Positions 1-9,620 are shown, counted from the first letter of the stretch. The stretch: 64,000 nucleotides of DNA from Curtanaerobium respiraculi (GCF_024609215.1 NZ_JANIPD030000034.1:1-64000), one strand, 5' to 3'. Translations and numbers: made by a program. Notes: a model not told the origin generated them from the sequence alone.

Positions 1-11
1 TTCTAGCAGGG

Positions 12-137
12 GCGGCGCCAGCATGCCCGTAAACGCGCGAATCGCCTTCGGCCGGGCTAATCGGAGCTGACCGTCCGGCCATCCGAAAATGCGTCGTACA
101 ATAGAAAACAACTTATAGGTTGATCAGCGCTTCCCTA
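12..137. repeat. Degenerate fragment of the intergenic palindromic repeat
   Basis: The end TGATCAGCGCTTCCCTAG (121-138) matches the right terminal repeat of the family described at 2794-2949, and GGCGCCAGCATGCC near 15-28 matches its inner arm. The distance between the two parts is about 80 bases longer than in complete copies, and an AT-rich stretch (about 96-120) lies between. It is therefore either a decayed copy or one with an insertion. No gene is visible in 1-222. Confidence 0.35.
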
Positions 138-142
138 GAAGG

Positions 143-175
143 GCGAGGATCGGAAACGGGCGTTCCGATCCTCGC
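143..175 (-). terminator. Strong hairpin downstream of thrS
   Basis: A perfect 13-bp inverted repeat (GCGAGGATCGGAA / TTCCGATCCTCGC) with a 7-base loop lies 48 bases after the thrS stop. The tract that follows on the minus strand is CCCTTCTAGG, which is not a good U-run. It may act as an imperfect intrinsic terminator or as a 3'-end stabilising hairpin. Confidence 0.55.
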
Positions 176-222
176 CTCCGAGCGCAGCGGAAGCCGTTGC
201 GTCGATCTCGGCAGCGTAGCGC

Positions 223-2139
223 CTACTTCACCCGCGCGTCGGCGATGAGCTGCACGAAATCATCCACGGACATGGTCGATTGCGCGCCGCCCTCGCGCTT
301 GCGCACGCTCACCGTGCCGGACTCGATCTCCTTATCGCCCACGACGAGCATGTAGGGGACTTTCTGCGCCTGCGCTTTGGCGATCTTCACGCGCATCGGC
401 TCGTTCTGCGCGTAGATCTTCACGCGGCCTTCCGCAGCCGTCAGCTTGCGAGCGATCTCGCGTGCGGCGTCCAAATGGCGGTCGGCGATGGGGATGACCA
501 CCGCCTGCGTGGGAGCCAGCCACAGCGGCAGATTGCCCGTCGTGTGCTCGATCAGTATGCCCAGGAAGCGCTCGATGCTGCCGAACAGGGCGCGGTGGAG
601 CATCCATGGGCGCTCCTCGGAATTGTCCGCCGTGCGGTAGCTGATGTCGAACCGCTCGGGCAGGTTGAAGTCGACTTGCACCGTAGAGCACTGCCACCAA
701 CGCCCGATGGCGTCCTTCACCTTGATGTCGATCTTCGGGCCATAGAAAGCGCCGTCGCCGGGATTCACCTCGTACGGGATGCCCTTGCGCTCGATTGCCG
801 TGCGCAGGAAGCTTTCCGCCTTCTCCCACATCTCGTCCGTGCCGATGCTCTTCTCGGGACGCGTCGAGATCTCTGCCATGTATTCGAAGCCGAATTCGCC
901 CATGATATCGTCCGCCAGGTCCAATATGGCGCACACCTCGTCGACCACCTGGTCTTCGCGGCAGAACACATGCGCATCGTCCTGCGTGAAGCCGCGGGCG
1001 CGCATGAGGCCGTGCACGGCCCCGGAAAGCTCATGGCGGTAGACCGTGCCGAACTCGAAGAAGCGGATGGGCATCTCCTTGTAGGAGTGGATCGCGTTCT
1101 TGAACAGCATGACATGGCCAGGGCAGTTCATCGGCTTGACGCCGTACTCGCTCATGCGCGGCTCGTCATCGCTTCCCTCGTTTATGTTGAAGAAGTACAT
1201 GTTGTCGTGATAGTAGCCGTAATGGCCGCTCGTCTTCCACACATCCGCCTTGTAGATATGGGGCGTGATGACCTCTTCGTATCCGCGGCGGTAGAGCTCG
1301 CGCCGCAACCATTCCTGTAGGATGCGGATGACGCGGGCACCTGCGGGGAGATACATCGGCAGGCCCACGCCAGCCATCTCGTCCATCACGTAGATGCCCA
1401 ATTCGCGACCGAGCTTGCGATGGTCGCGCCTCTCGGCCTCTTCCAGGTTATGCAGGTACTCGTCTAAATCCCTCTTCTTGAAGAACGCCGTGCCGTAGAT
1501 GCGCTGCAGCTGCTCGTTGTCGGCATCGCCCTTCCAATAGGCGCCCGCCACCTTCGTCAGTTTGAATGCCCCGATGCACCCCGCGCTGGGGATGTGGGGC
1601 CCGCCGCACAGATCGACGAATTCGCCATGCCGGCGGATGATGATCTCCTCGTCCTCGGGGAGGTCGTTGATATGCTCCGCCTTGAATTTCTGATCCTTGA
1701 AGATCTCCTTCGCCTGCTCGCGCGAGACCACCTCGCGCACGAAGGGCTCGTCGCGGGCGATGATCTCAGCCATCTTCGCCTCGATGGCGGGAAAATCGTC
1801 TGACGAGATCGTCTGGTCGAGGCTGAAGTCGTAGAAGAACCCGTCATCGGTCTGCGGCCCGAAGGCGATCTGCGCGCCGGGATACAGCAGTTGGACGGCT
1901 TCCGCCATCACATGGGCGCAGGAATGGCGGAGCACGCCCAGTGCATCGGGGGATTTCGCTGTGATGATCTCGATCGTGTCGCCGTCATGCACAGGGAAAT
2001 CGAGATCGGCGAAATCCCCATTGATCTTCCCGCCGAGGGCCGCTTTGGCTAAACCGGGTCCGATCGCCGCGGCGACGTCGGCGACCGTTGCGCCTTCCGC
2101 AAGCTCCTTCGAAGATCCATCAGGTAGTTTGATGTTCAT
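223..2139 (-). CDS. thrS: Threonine--tRNA ligase
   Basis: Class II synthetase that charges tRNA-Thr in the cytosol. The predicted protein is 638 residues, the usual length. It opens with a TGS domain (MNIKLPDGSSKEL...), followed by the editing domain with HSCAHVMAEA and the class II core with the zinc-site region (YGVKPMNCPGHVMLF). The C-terminal anticodon-binding domain starts around PLWLAPTQAVVIPI. The open frame extends 40 codons further upstream. I chose the ATG at 2139 because it begins the TGS domain and is preceded by AAAGGAAAAA. An intrinsic terminator lies only about 38 bases upstream, so the gene is probably transcribed alone from a promoter in or just behind that hairpin. I saw no T-box features. 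Confidence 0.97.
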   Translation of the reverse strand: MNIKLPDGSSKELAEGATVADVAAAIGPGLAKAALGGKINGDFADLDFPVHDGDTIEIITAKSPDALGVLRHSCAHVMAEAVQLLYPGAQIAFGPQTDDGFFYDFSLDQTISSDDFPAIEAKMAEIIARDEPFVREVVSREQAKEIFKDQKFKAEHINDLPEDEEIIIRRHGEFVDLCGGPHIPSAGCIGAFKLTKVAGAYWKGDADNEQLQRIYGTAFFKKRDLDEYLHNLEEAERRDHRKLGRELGIYVMDEMAGVGLPMYLPAGARVIRILQEWLRRELYRRGYEEVITPHIYKADVWKTSGHYGYYHDNMYFFNINEGSDDEPRMSEYGVKPMNCPGHVMLFKNAIHSYKEMPIRFFEFGTVYRHELSGAVHGLMRARGFTQDDAHVFCREDQVVDEVCAILDLADDIMGEFGFEYMAEISTRPEKSIGTDEMWEKAESFLRTAIERKGIPYEVNPGDGAFYGPKIDIKVKDAIGRWWQCSTVQVDFNLPERFDISYRTADNSEERPWMLHRALFGSIERFLGILIEHTTGNLPLWLAPTQAVVIPIADRHLDAAREIARKLTAAEGRVKIYAQNEPMRVKIAKAQAQKVPYMLVVGDKEIESGTVSVRKREGGAQSTMSVDDFVQLIADARVK

Positions 2140-2176
2140 GATTTTTCCTTTCGCCGGACGTAGACAAAACGTCTGC

Positions 2177-2203
2177 AAACAAAAAGCGCCCTTCTCAGGG
2201 CGC
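2177..2203 (-). terminator. Intrinsic terminator between the zinc-ribbon gene and thrS
   Basis: On the minus strand, GCGCCC-TGAGAA-GGGCGC is followed directly by TTTTTGTTT. The 6-bp GC stem, 6-base loop and U-rich tail fit a classic Rho-independent terminator for the gene ending at 2222. Because it sits just before thrS it could also act as an attenuator in a longer thrS leader, but I see no competing antiterminator. Confidence 0.8.
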
Positions 2204-2221
2204 CGGGTACCGATGCGAGCG

Positions 2222-2755
2222 TTACTGCTCTTCTTGCTGGCCCCTGCCCTGGGGGCCATCCGATCGGCTTTGGGGCGTAGTTCGACGGGGGCGGCTCGGA
2301 GCCGAACCGCTGCGACGTCGAGAGCTGCCGCCGACCGGTTTCGCGCAATACGGGCACACCGACCACGCCGGGTCGAGCGCGTGGCCGCAATTGCTGCAGA
2401 GGTTCTTCAACCTCTGATGGCAGTTGGGGCACACCACATAGTCGGCCTCGACCGGATAGCCGCAATTCGCGCATTCGCCGTACTTCATCAACTCGCGCTG
2501 CTTCAACGCGATTTCAAGCTCCTGCTCGGACCGGTCCACCTGAAGCAGGGACGGCCGGAGGAGAAGATAGGCGATGACGCCGACGACGGGGATCAGAGCG
2601 ACGAGCGCCCAAGCCCACCAGAGCGAGCCGCGCTGATACGCATCACGCGCGACCCAGACGACCACCAAGACGTAAATAGCCGCCACCATGACCATGAGCA
2701 CGGTGAAGGCCCCTTGCACCTGAGGCGTGATAAATTGTGACATGAGTTCAGACAT
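2222..2755 (-). CDS. Membrane protein with double zinc ribbon
   Basis: A 177-residue protein of unknown function. The N-terminal part has two hydrophobic segments (about residues 10-34 and 46-66) resembling the PLDc_N-type two-helix module. These are followed by a short charged stretch and two CxxC...CxxC zinc ribbons (CANCGYPV...CPNC and CSNCGHAL...CPYC). The tail is disordered and rich in Ser, Arg, Pro and Gln. The frame runs 11 codons further upstream, but GGGGAACAAG immediately before the ATG at 2755 decides the start. It stands alone between a repeat element (upstream) and a terminator (downstream). A role as a membrane-anchored zinc-ribbon adaptor is a guess from architecture only. Confidence 0.8.
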   Translation of the reverse strand: MSELMSQFITPQVQGAFTVLMVMVAAIYVLVVVWVARDAYQRGSLWWAWALVALIPVVGVIAYLLLRPSLLQVDRSEQELEIALKQRELMKYGECANCGYPVEADYVVCPNCHQRLKNLCSNCGHALDPAWSVCPYCAKPVGGSSRRRSGSAPSRPRRTTPQSRSDGPQGRGQQEEQ

Positions 2756-2793
2756 CTTGTTCCCCATATGCTGAAATTGCCAGTTCAAGAGTT

Positions 2794-2949
2794 AGGGAAC
2801 CGCTGATGAATTCTGCAAGCCCCAGAACGGCATGCTGGCGCCGGAGCGGCTCGATCCCCGTTCGCGCACGCCTGTGCTCGCTCGGCTTTCGCCGCTCCGG
2901 CGCCAGCCTGCCGTCCCTGGCCAAGGCGGAATTCATCAGTGCTTCCCTA
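2794..2949. repeat. Copy A of the palindromic intergenic repeat (about 156 bp)
   Basis: The element begins TAGGGAACCGCTGATGAATT and ends with the inverted form, AATTCATCAGTGCTTCCCTA, giving terminal inverted repeats of about 24 bp bounded by TA. Inside, the arm GGCATGCTGGCGCCGGAGCG recurs inverted (GCCGCTCCGGCGCCAGCCTG). The whole unit could therefore fold into one long hairpin with a loop of about 40 bases. It fills most of the 2756-3164 gap between valS and the zinc-ribbon gene; no gene is visible in that gap. Related copies lie at 14597-14730, 55802-55960 and 42098-42127. Confidence 0.85.
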
Positions 2950-3074
2950 GGCTCATGAGAAGAAAGTATAGCAAAAGCCGGGCTTGGGCATGAAGAACCC
3001 GAAAACATACGAAATAAAGGGATGAAGCCCGCAAATGGGCCGAAGGGGCTGGAAAGGCTGAAAGATCGAGTCGG

Positions 3075-3114
3075 ATACGAAGCTGGCCCCGATTTACCGA
3101 GGTCAGCTTCGTAT
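3075..3114 (-). terminator. Hairpin downstream of valS
   Basis: A perfect 11-bp repeat (ATACGAAGCTG / CAGCTTCGTAT) extends by three more pairs around a 12-base loop, about 50 bases after the valS stop. There is no clear U-run afterwards on the minus strand, so it is a probable but imperfect terminator. Confidence 0.5.
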
Positions 3115-3164
3115 GGGAAAGACTTACCTGCGCATCCAGCTTGCGGAGCCCCTCCCCTTCTTCC

Positions 3165-5831
3165 CTATGAGAGCTCGGCAAGCTGGCTGTTCACGCGACC
3201 GAGCTCGTCGGACAGATCCGCGTGCTTTGCCCTATCTTTCGCGATCACCTCGGGAGCCGCTTTGGAGAGGTATCCGGGATTCGACAGCTTCCTGGCGATC
3301 TTGGCGATGTCCTTCTCCAACTCCCCCTGCTGCTTGGCAAGGCGATTGCGTTCCGCTGCGAAATCGACGAGGCCGGACAGGAGCGTGTACACCTCCAAGC
3401 CGGGCGCCAACGAGACGCTCGACTCGGCGGGCTTGGCGGCATCGACGGCGATCTCGAGCGATGAGAGGTTCCCCATGTCGACCACGAGCTGCCTCTGCCC
3501 CTCCAACAAGGCGATGTCCGCCGCGTCCTCGGCCTTTACCACCAGGGAAAGCGGGGTCTTGGGGGAAATGCCGTAACGCGAGCGATTCGCCCGGGCTGCC
3601 GAAATGGTCTCGCACACCAATGTCACCGCGCGCTCCGCGCTATCATCCACATAACGGGCAAGCGCGCCGGCATCAGGCCATGCGCATCCGATGAGATACG
3701 GCTCTTCCTTCTCGATCGGAAGGTCCTGGAAAATCTCCTCGGTGACGAACGGCATGATCGGATGCAGCAGGCGCAAAGCGCAATCGAGCACGAACACGAG
3801 ATTGCGCTGGCACGCAAGGCGGTCCTGCGCGTCGCCTCCCTGCAAACGGCTCTTGGAAAACTCGATGTACCAGTCGCAGAACTCATTCCAGAAGAAGGCG
3901 TAGAGCGCGCGGGTCACCTCGCTGAACTCGTAGGAGTCGAACGCCTCGTCAATCTGGGGAACCAGATGGGCCAAGCGGCTGAAGATCCATTTGTCGGCGG
4001 GGGTGGTGGCTTCGGGTTCGCCGGGAACGAACCCGTCGAGGTTCATCTGCACGAAGCGGGCGGCATTGCGGATCTTGTTCGCGAAATTGCGCGCGTTCTC
4101 GAGCTTGCTCTCGTTGAATTTCAGATCCTGCGCGCCGGTCACCTGCATGAGCAGGCCGAAGCGCATGCCATCGGCGCCGTAGACGTCCATCATCTCCAAG
4201 GGGTCCACGCCGTTGCCGCGGCTCTTGCTCATCGGCTTGCCGTCGGCGCCCATGACCGTCGGGTAGATGACCACGTCCTTGAAGGGAATGTCGTGCATGC
4301 AGTACTCGCTCGCCATCACCATGCGGGCGACCCACAGGCCCATGATGTCGCGTGCCGTGGCGAGCATCTGCGTGGGATACGCATCCTCGAGCTCGGGGGC
4401 ATGCGTCCCCGCCTTGGTCCATCCCATGGTGGCAAACGGCCACAGCTGGCTGGAGAACCAGGTATCGAGCACATCCTCGTCGCGGCGCACAGCGGCGCCG
4501 CATTTCGGGCAGGTATCGATATCCTCGACGCTCGCATCCTCCCAACCGCACTCGTCGCAGTAGAACATGGGTATGCGATGCCCCCACCAAAGCTGGCGGC
4601 TGATGCACCAGTCTTTCAGATTCTCGAGCCAGTCGAGGTACACCTGCTTCCAACGCGACGGATAGAAGGTGATCTGGTCGGAGCGGACCGCTTCGGCGGC
4701 GGGCTCCTTCAGGCGATCGACCGCGACGAACCACTGCTCGGAGAGCCACGGCTCGAGCTTGGTGTAGCAGCGATAGCATGTCATGACGCTATGGTCGTGC
4801 TCTTCGACATGGTCGAGCAGGCCGTGCCCTTCGAACCAAGCGACGACCGCCTCGCGCGCCTCGTCGCGGTCCATGCCGCTGAATGCGCCGTAGCCATCCA
4901 CCACATGGGCGGTCTCGTCGAATATGTTGATCTTCTCCAAGCCGTGGCGCTCCCCCATGCCCCAGTCGTTCGGGTCGTGCGCGGGGGTCACCTTCACGAA
5001 GCCCGTGCCGAAACCGGCATCGACGTAGTAGTCGCTGAACACCGGGATCTCGCGGTCGACGATGGGGAGCATCACCGTGGCGCCGACGTAGGCCGCCTTG
5101 TCGGGATCTTTGGGGGAGACGGCGACGCCGGTGTCGCCCAGCATGGTCTCGGGGCGCGTCGTGGCCACGACCAGGTAGTCCCGGCCGTTCACCGGCTCCT
5201 TCAACGGGTAGCGTAGGTACCAGAGGCAGCCTTTCTCCTCCACGTACTCCGCCTCGTCGTCGGCGATGGCCGTGGTGCAATGCGGGCACCAGTTGACGAT
5301 GCGCTTGCCACGGTAGATCAGCCCGTCATGGTACCACTCCACGAACAGGCGGCGGACCGCGTCGATATAGTCGGGGTCGAGGGTGAAGTGCTCGTCCGAA
5401 TAATCGCAGGAGGCGCCCATGCGCTTGATCTGGTTGACGATGGTCGCGCCGTACTCCGCCCGCCAGTCGTAGCAGGCCTCGACGAATTTCTCGCGGCCGA
5501 TCTCAAGGCGGCTGATGCCCTGCTCGGCGAGCTTCTTATCCACCTTGGTTTGGGTGGCGATGCCGGCATGGTCGGTGCCCAGGATCCACCGGGTCCGATA
5601 CCCTTGCATGCGGGCGCGGCGGATGCATGCGTCCTGGATCGAGTCGTCGAGCGCGTGGCCCATGTGCAACACGCCGGTGATGTTCGGCGGCGGGATGACC
5701 ACCGTGTAAGTGTCCCCCGCATGCGGGCCGAATCCCTTCGAGCGTTTGAAATAGCCCCCATCGTTCCACGCGTGGAACAGGGGGGCTTCGTGGGCAGCGA
5801 AATCGTAATCGACTTTCTTCTTCTCGGCCAT
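3165..5831 (-). CDS. valS: Valine--tRNA ligase
   Basis: Class I synthetase for tRNA-Val, 888 residues, within the normal size range. The HIGH-type signature is HMGH (residues 56-59) within PNITGVLHMGHALDDS, and the KMSKS-type loop is PMSKSRGN. The editing (CP1) domain lies between them. The C-terminus has the usual coiled-coil arm (from about FAAERNRLAKQQGELEKD). The frame extends 57 codons upstream, but the ATG at 5831 (MAEKKKVDYDF) has AAAAGGACCC in front and fits the family start. It lies 70 bases after clpX and is probably the last gene of tig-clpP-clpX-valS. Confidence 0.97.
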   Translation of the reverse strand: MAEKKKVDYDFAAHEAPLFHAWNDGGYFKRSKGFGPHAGDTYTVVIPPPNITGVLHMGHALDDSIQDACIRRARMQGYRTRWILGTDHAGIATQTKVDKKLAEQGISRLEIGREKFVEACYDWRAEYGATIVNQIKRMGASCDYSDEHFTLDPDYIDAVRRLFVEWYHDGLIYRGKRIVNWCPHCTTAIADDEAEYVEEKGCLWYLRYPLKEPVNGRDYLVVATTRPETMLGDTGVAVSPKDPDKAAYVGATVMLPIVDREIPVFSDYYVDAGFGTGFVKVTPAHDPNDWGMGERHGLEKINIFDETAHVVDGYGAFSGMDRDEAREAVVAWFEGHGLLDHVEEHDHSVMTCYRCYTKLEPWLSEQWFVAVDRLKEPAAEAVRSDQITFYPSRWKQVYLDWLENLKDWCISRQLWWGHRIPMFYCDECGWEDASVEDIDTCPKCGAAVRRDEDVLDTWFSSQLWPFATMGWTKAGTHAPELEDAYPTQMLATARDIMGLWVARMVMASEYCMHDIPFKDVVIYPTVMGADGKPMSKSRGNGVDPLEMMDVYGADGMRFGLLMQVTGAQDLKFNESKLENARNFANKIRNAARFVQMNLDGFVPGEPEATTPADKWIFSRLAHLVPQIDEAFDSYEFSEVTRALYAFFWNEFCDWYIEFSKSRLQGGDAQDRLACQRNLVFVLDCALRLLHPIMPFVTEEIFQDLPIEKEEPYLIGCAWPDAGALARYVDDSAERAVTLVCETISAARANRSRYGISPKTPLSLVVKAEDAADIALLEGQRQLVVDMGNLSSLEIAVDAAKPAESSVSLAPGLEVYTLLSGLVDFAAERNRLAKQQGELEKDIAKIARKLSNPGYLSKAAPEVIAKDRAKHADLSDELGRVNSQLAELS

Positions 5832-5901
5832 GGGTCCTTTTCTTCCTCCGATGCGACAATGCGCCGCAAGAAAACCCCGCGGCGCACCTGGTACGTATAT
5901 G

Positions 5902-7278
5902 CTAGGCGACGGTGGTGTCTTCGCCTCTGAGCCCCGGCCCGTCGATCCCGCGTTCGGCGGATTCGATCTCCGGCCTCGTTGTTCCCTCGATATCGCTCGC
6001 ACGGACGGTCACCCGCGTGGCGCCGTCGTGTTCGGGCAGGTCGTACATGACATCCATCAGCACGTTTTCGCAAATGGAGCGCAGGCCGCGAGCGCCGGTG
6101 TTATGCTCGACCGCCTTGTGCGCGATGGCGCGCAGGGCGTCGTCCTCGATCACGAGGTCGGAATCCTCGAACTCGAACATGCGCTTGTACTGCTTGACCA
6201 GCGCATTGCGCGGCTCGGTGAGGATGCGCACGAGATCATCCTCGGAAAGCTCCTTCAGATTGGTGATCACGGGGATGCGCCCGACGAATTCGGGGATCAT
6301 GCCGAATTTGTTCAGGTCCTCGGGAAGCACCTTCGCCAACAGCTCGGCGTCCTCGCGCTTCTTGCTCGCTGGAAGCTCCGCGCCGAACCCGATGCCTCCG
6401 CCGCCCACGCGCGCGGCGATGATGTCGGAAAGCCCGACGAACGCGCCGCCCAGTATGAACAGTATGTTGGTCGTATCGATGTGGATGAGCTCCTGCTGCG
6501 GATGCTTGCGACCACCTTGCGGGGGCACGCTGGCTTCGCAGCCTTCGACGATCTTCAGCAGGCTCTGCTGCACCCCTTCGCCCGACACATCGCGGGTGAT
6601 GGAAAGGTTCTCCGCTTTGCGGGCGATTTTATCGATCTCATCGATGTAGATGATGCCGATTTCCGCGCGCGGGATATCGAAATCCGCCGCCGTGATGAGC
6701 TTGAGCAGGATGTTCTCGACGTCTTCGCCCACGTAGCCCGCCTCTGTGAGCGTGGTGGCATCGGCGATGGCGAATGGAACGCGCAGCGTCCTCGCAAGCG
6801 TCTGGGCGAGCAGCGTCTTGCCGCTTCCCGTGGGGCCGAGCAAAAGGATGTTGCTCTTCGCGAGCTCCACATCATCCTCGGTCGAATCGGCGCCGAGGCT
6901 GATACGCTTGTAGTGGTTGTACACCGCGACGGACAGGGCCCGCTTGGCCTCTTCCTGGCCCACCACGAACGCGCTGAGGCGGTCGTAGAGCTCATGCGGA
7001 GTGGGGAGGTTGCCCAGGATCTCCTCGGGGGCCGGGGCGTCGCCCCCCTCTTCCGCATAGGGCTCGTCCGCCGCGAGGGGGGCATACGCCCCGTGCTCGC
7101 GGCCGCCCATGTCGCGCATCAAGGCATCGGCGCAGATGGAGATGCACTCATCGCAGATGCAGACCCCGTTGGGGCCGCTGATCATCGAGTTGACCTGCGA
7201 AGGCGTTTTACCGCAGAACGCGCAATGGATCTCATCGGCGTTCTCGCGGCCAAACGGATCGTAAGGATTCTTTGCCAT
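5902..7278 (-). CDS. clpX: ATP-dependent Clp protease ATP-binding subunit ClpX
   Basis: AAA+ unfoldase that delivers substrates to ClpP. It has 458 residues. The N-terminal zinc-binding domain uses C19-x2-C22 and C42-x2-C45, Walker A is GPTGSGKT (148-155) and Walker B lies in [10 protein letters not shown]. The GYVGEDVE pore-region sequence and the sensor regions are present. A Glu/Ala/Pro-rich linker (about 64-88) separates the zinc domain from the AAA+ module. It begins 15 bases after clpP, so the two are co-transcribed. Confidence 0.97.
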   Translation of the reverse strand: MAKNPYDPFGRENADEIHCAFCGKTPSQVNSMISGPNGVCICDECISICADALMRDMGGREHGAYAPLAADEPYAEEGGDAPAPEEILGNLPTPHELYDRLSAFVVGQEEAKRALSVAVYNHYKRISLGADSTEDDVELAKSNILLLGPTGSGKTLLAQTLARTLRVPFAIADATTLTEAGYVGEDVENILLKLITAADFDIPRAEIGIIYIDEIDKIARKAENLSITRDVSGEGVQQSLLKIVEGCEASVPPQGGRKHPQQELIHIDTTNILFILGGAFVGLSDIIAARVGGGGIGFGAELPASKKREDAELLAKVLPEDLNKFGMIPEFVGRIPVITNLKELSEDDLVRILTEPRNALVKQYKRMFEFEDSDLVIEDDALRAIAHKAVEHNTGARGLRSICENVLMDVMYDLPEHDGATRVTVRASDIEGTTRPEIESAERGIDGPGLRGEDTTVA

Positions 7279-7293
7279 TCGGGTTGCCTTTTC

Positions 7294-7917
7294 CTAGTTC
7301 GCTGCTTCCGCCACGCGGCTGAGCACGACCTGGTCGATCAGGCCGTAGGCGCGGGCCTCCTCGGCGCTCATGAAGTTGTCGCGCTCGGTGTCGCGCTGGA
7401 TGGTCTCCAGGTCCTGGCCGGTGTTCTCCGCCAGTATGTTGTTCAGGCGCTCGCGGATGTACAGGATCTCCTTCGCGACGATGGCGATCTCGGTCTGCTG
7501 GCCCTGGGCCCCGCCGGACGGCTGGTGGATCATCACGCGGCTGTTGGGCAGGGCGTAGCGCTTGCCCTTCGTGCCCGCGGACAGCAGGACGGCCGCCATG
7601 GAGGCGCACTGGCCGATGCAGATGGTGCTCACGTCGCAGCGGATGTAGTTCATGGTGTCCAGGATCGCCAGGCCGGCGGTGACGCTTCCCCCGGGGCTGT
7701 TGACGTAGAGGGAGATATCCTTCTCGGGGTCGGCGGATTCAAGGTGGAGCAGCTGGGCCACCACGGAGTTTGCGACGTTGTCATCGATCGTCTCGCCCAA
7801 AAAGACGATGCGCTCGTTGAGCAAGCGGGAGTAGATGTCGTAGCTCCGCTCGCCGCGGGGCGATTGCTCGATAACGTACGGGATGAGCGCAGATTTCGGG
7901 TTCGCGAATTCGTTCAT
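7294..7917 (-). CDS. clpP: ATP-dependent Clp protease proteolytic subunit
   Basis: Serine peptidase that forms the barrel partnered by ClpX. It has 207 residues, with the catalytic triad Ser106 (GQCASMAAV), His131 (VMIHQPSGG) and Asp180 (TERDNFMS). An open frame continues about 300 codons upstream but only as a shadow of tig. The ATG at 7917 has AGAGGCACGT before it and begins the conserved protein. It follows tig by 137 bases, where a candidate promoter is visible. Confidence 0.97.
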   Translation of the reverse strand: MNEFANPKSALIPYVIEQSPRGERSYDIYSRLLNERIVFLGETIDDNVANSVVAQLLHLESADPEKDISLYVNSPGGSVTAGLAILDTMNYIRCDVSTICIGQCASMAAVLLSAGTKGKRYALPNSRVMIHQPSGGAQGQQTEIAIVAKEILYIRERLNNILAENTGQDLETIQRDTERDNFMSAEEARAYGLIDQVVLSRVAEAAN

Positions 7918-7957
7918 ACGTGCCTCTTTTCTTTCTCTGTCATTTCTGCCGCACTGT

Positions 7958-7963
7958 AGTATA
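7958..7963 (-). promoter_or_regulatory. Candidate -10 box for clpP
   Basis: The minus strand reads TATACT 41 bases before the clpP start. No good -35 hexamer stands 16-18 bases upstream. This gives clpPX a possible promoter of its own in addition to read-through from tig. I saw no ClgR or CIRCE-like operator here. Confidence 0.35.
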
Positions 7964-8054
7964 CGCATGTCGGATATGGAAACGGGTCGACCGCGAAGAT
8001 GCCGCCAACCCGTTGAAATCGTTATGGGAAAGGGAGTTCGGGGTTCGGCTGGCG

Positions 8055-9620
8055 CTATTCGGCCGCCAGGACCGCCTCGACGAGCTCCGCCTTCTTCAGG
8101 CCCTCCGCCTCGATGCCCTTGCCCTGGGCGTACTCGCGCAGCTCGGCGACCTTCATCTTGTTCAGCTCGGCCTTGGTGAGCTTGCCGTCCTCGGCAGCAG
8201 CCTCGGGGGCATCGTCTTGGGCGGGCGCTTCGGCTTCGGGGGCTTCCTCCAGGGAAGCATCCTCCGCCGCGGCAGCTTCCTCCGCTGCGACGCTGTTCAG
8301 CTTCTCGCCGGGCTTGAGCTCTTCGACCTGAAGATCCTCGATGATGGCTTCCAGGGCGCGGGCGCGCTTCATGCCGGCGCGCAGCGAGGCGATGCGGCCG
8401 TTCTTGCGCCAATCGGCTTCGAGCTCCGCGGGGTCGTCGGCTCCGCTCTTCGCGAATTCGGCGGTGACCTCCTCGTCGGTGACTTCGATTCCCGTATGGC
8501 GCGCCCAGGCGTCCAACGCGAGGTCCTGCGCCACGACGTCCTTCGCCTGCTTCTTCAGGTCGTCGCGGAAGTTGTCGGTGGTGAGGCCCGCGGACGCGAG
8601 GTACTGGTCGAATGTCATGCCGGACTGCTGCATCTGCATGAAGAAGTTCTGCAGCAGGGTCTGCTCCTCCTGCTCGGCAAGGTCGGCGGGCACGTCGCCC
8701 TCGAGGCGCTCCTGCAGCGCGTAGAGCGTTTCGTTCTCGCGGATGCGGGGAAGCACGTCCTCCTTCTGCTGCTTGACGCTTTCGGCCACGCGCTCGCGCA
8801 GCTCCTTCACGCCGCCTTCGAAGCCTGCGGTCTTCTGGGCCCATTCGTCGTCAAGCGTGGGCAGGACCTTTGTCTTCAGCTGCTTTACTTCAACCTCGAT
8901 CGCGGTCTTGCCCGGGTTCTCCAAGCCGGAGGCGAGCATGGAGGGCTCGGACATGTCGATCTCGACCGTCTTCGCATCGCCCTTCTTCATGCCCTTGAGG
9001 GCCTCGTCGAAGGACTTCGGGAACAGGCCGCCGCCCAGCTCGTACAGGCGGGACTCGGTGGTGATCCGAGGAACGTCGTTGCCCTCTGCATCCTTGGCAT
9101 TCAGGGCGAGCTCGACAAAGCTGCCATCGGCGACCTCGACGTCGTCCTCGCAGTCCTCGAAGGTATAGTAGTAGTTCAGGAGCTCGCCGATCTGGGCATC
9201 GATGTCCTCGTCGGAAGCCTCGCTCGAGGGCAGCTTGACGGAAACCCGGTCGTAGCTGGAAAGCTCGAGCTCGGGACGGGTCTCCACGGTGACGGCGAAG
9301 CTGTAGGGCTTGCCCGCTTCGACCATGCTCTCGGCATCCTCGAATGCGGGCTGGCCGATGGCGATCAGATCGTTCTCGTCCATGGCGACGGGATAGAGGG
9401 AATTGAGGACGTCATCGGTGACGGTGGCGCGGACGGCTTCCTTGCCCAGCGCGCTGTCGATAACCGGACGCGGGGCCTTGCCCTTGCGGAAGCCCGGGAA
9501 ATTGTACTTGTACGCGAAATCCTTGTACTGCTTCTTGATCCGCGCATCGACGTCTTCCGCGTCGATGGTTACCGTGAGCTTCTTCTGGTTGCCTTCCAGA
9601 GCCTCAACTTTGGTTTCCAC
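8055..9620 (-). CDS. tig: Trigger factor with C-terminal Rho_N-like extension
   Basis: Ribosome-associated chaperone and peptidyl-prolyl isomerase. The N-terminal ribosome-binding domain contains the signature [13 protein letters not shown] (binds L23), followed by the FKBP-like domain and a helical C-terminal domain. After about residue 430 comes an acidic Ala/Glu-rich linker. The last ~41 residues (from [18 protein letters not shown]) resemble the Rho N-terminal/SAP-type helical motif and match the motif at residues 131-171 of the Rho in this window. The start is the GTG at 9620: GGAGGATTTTCGA precedes it, and the upstream ATG at 9635 overlaps that ribosome-binding site. Length is 521 residues, longer than the common ~430-450. 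Confidence 0.95.
   Translation of the reverse strand: METKVEALEGNQKKLTVTIDAEDVDARIKKQYKDFAYKYNFPGFRKGKAPRPVIDSALGKEAVRATVTDDVLNSLYPVAMDENDLIAIGQPAFEDAESMVEAGKPYSFAVTVETRPELELSSYDRVSVKLPSSEASDEDIDAQIGELLNYYYTFEDCEDDVEVADGSFVELALNAKDAEGNDVPRITTESRLYELGGGLFPKSFDEALKGMKKGDAKTVEIDMSEPSMLASGLENPGKTAIEVEVKQLKTKVLPTLDDEWAQKTAGFEGGVKELRERVAESVKQQKEDVLPRIRENETLYALQERLEGDVPADLAEQEEQTLLQNFFMQMQQSGMTFDQYLASAGLTTDNFRDDLKKQAKDVVAQDLALDAWARHTGIEVTDEEVTAEFAKSGADDPAELEADWRKNGRIASLRAGMKRARALEAIIEDLQVEELKPGEKLNSVAAEEAAAAEDASLEEAPEAEAPAQDDAPEAAAEDGKLTKAELNKMKVAELREYAQGKGIEAEGLKKAELVEAVLAAE

Noticed and set aside
280-1320. Long plus-strand frame opposite thrS
   Set aside because: Antisense shadow of a clear thrS; no ribosome-binding site and unlike any protein.
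2140-2221. T-box or other tRNA-sensing leader for thrS
   Set aside because: The spacer is too short and lacks the T-box bulge sequence; only a plain terminator is visible.
8112-8844. Long minus-strand extension of the clpP frame
   Set aside because: Arg/Gly-rich shadow of tig in another frame; the clpP start at 7917 has a ribosome-binding site.
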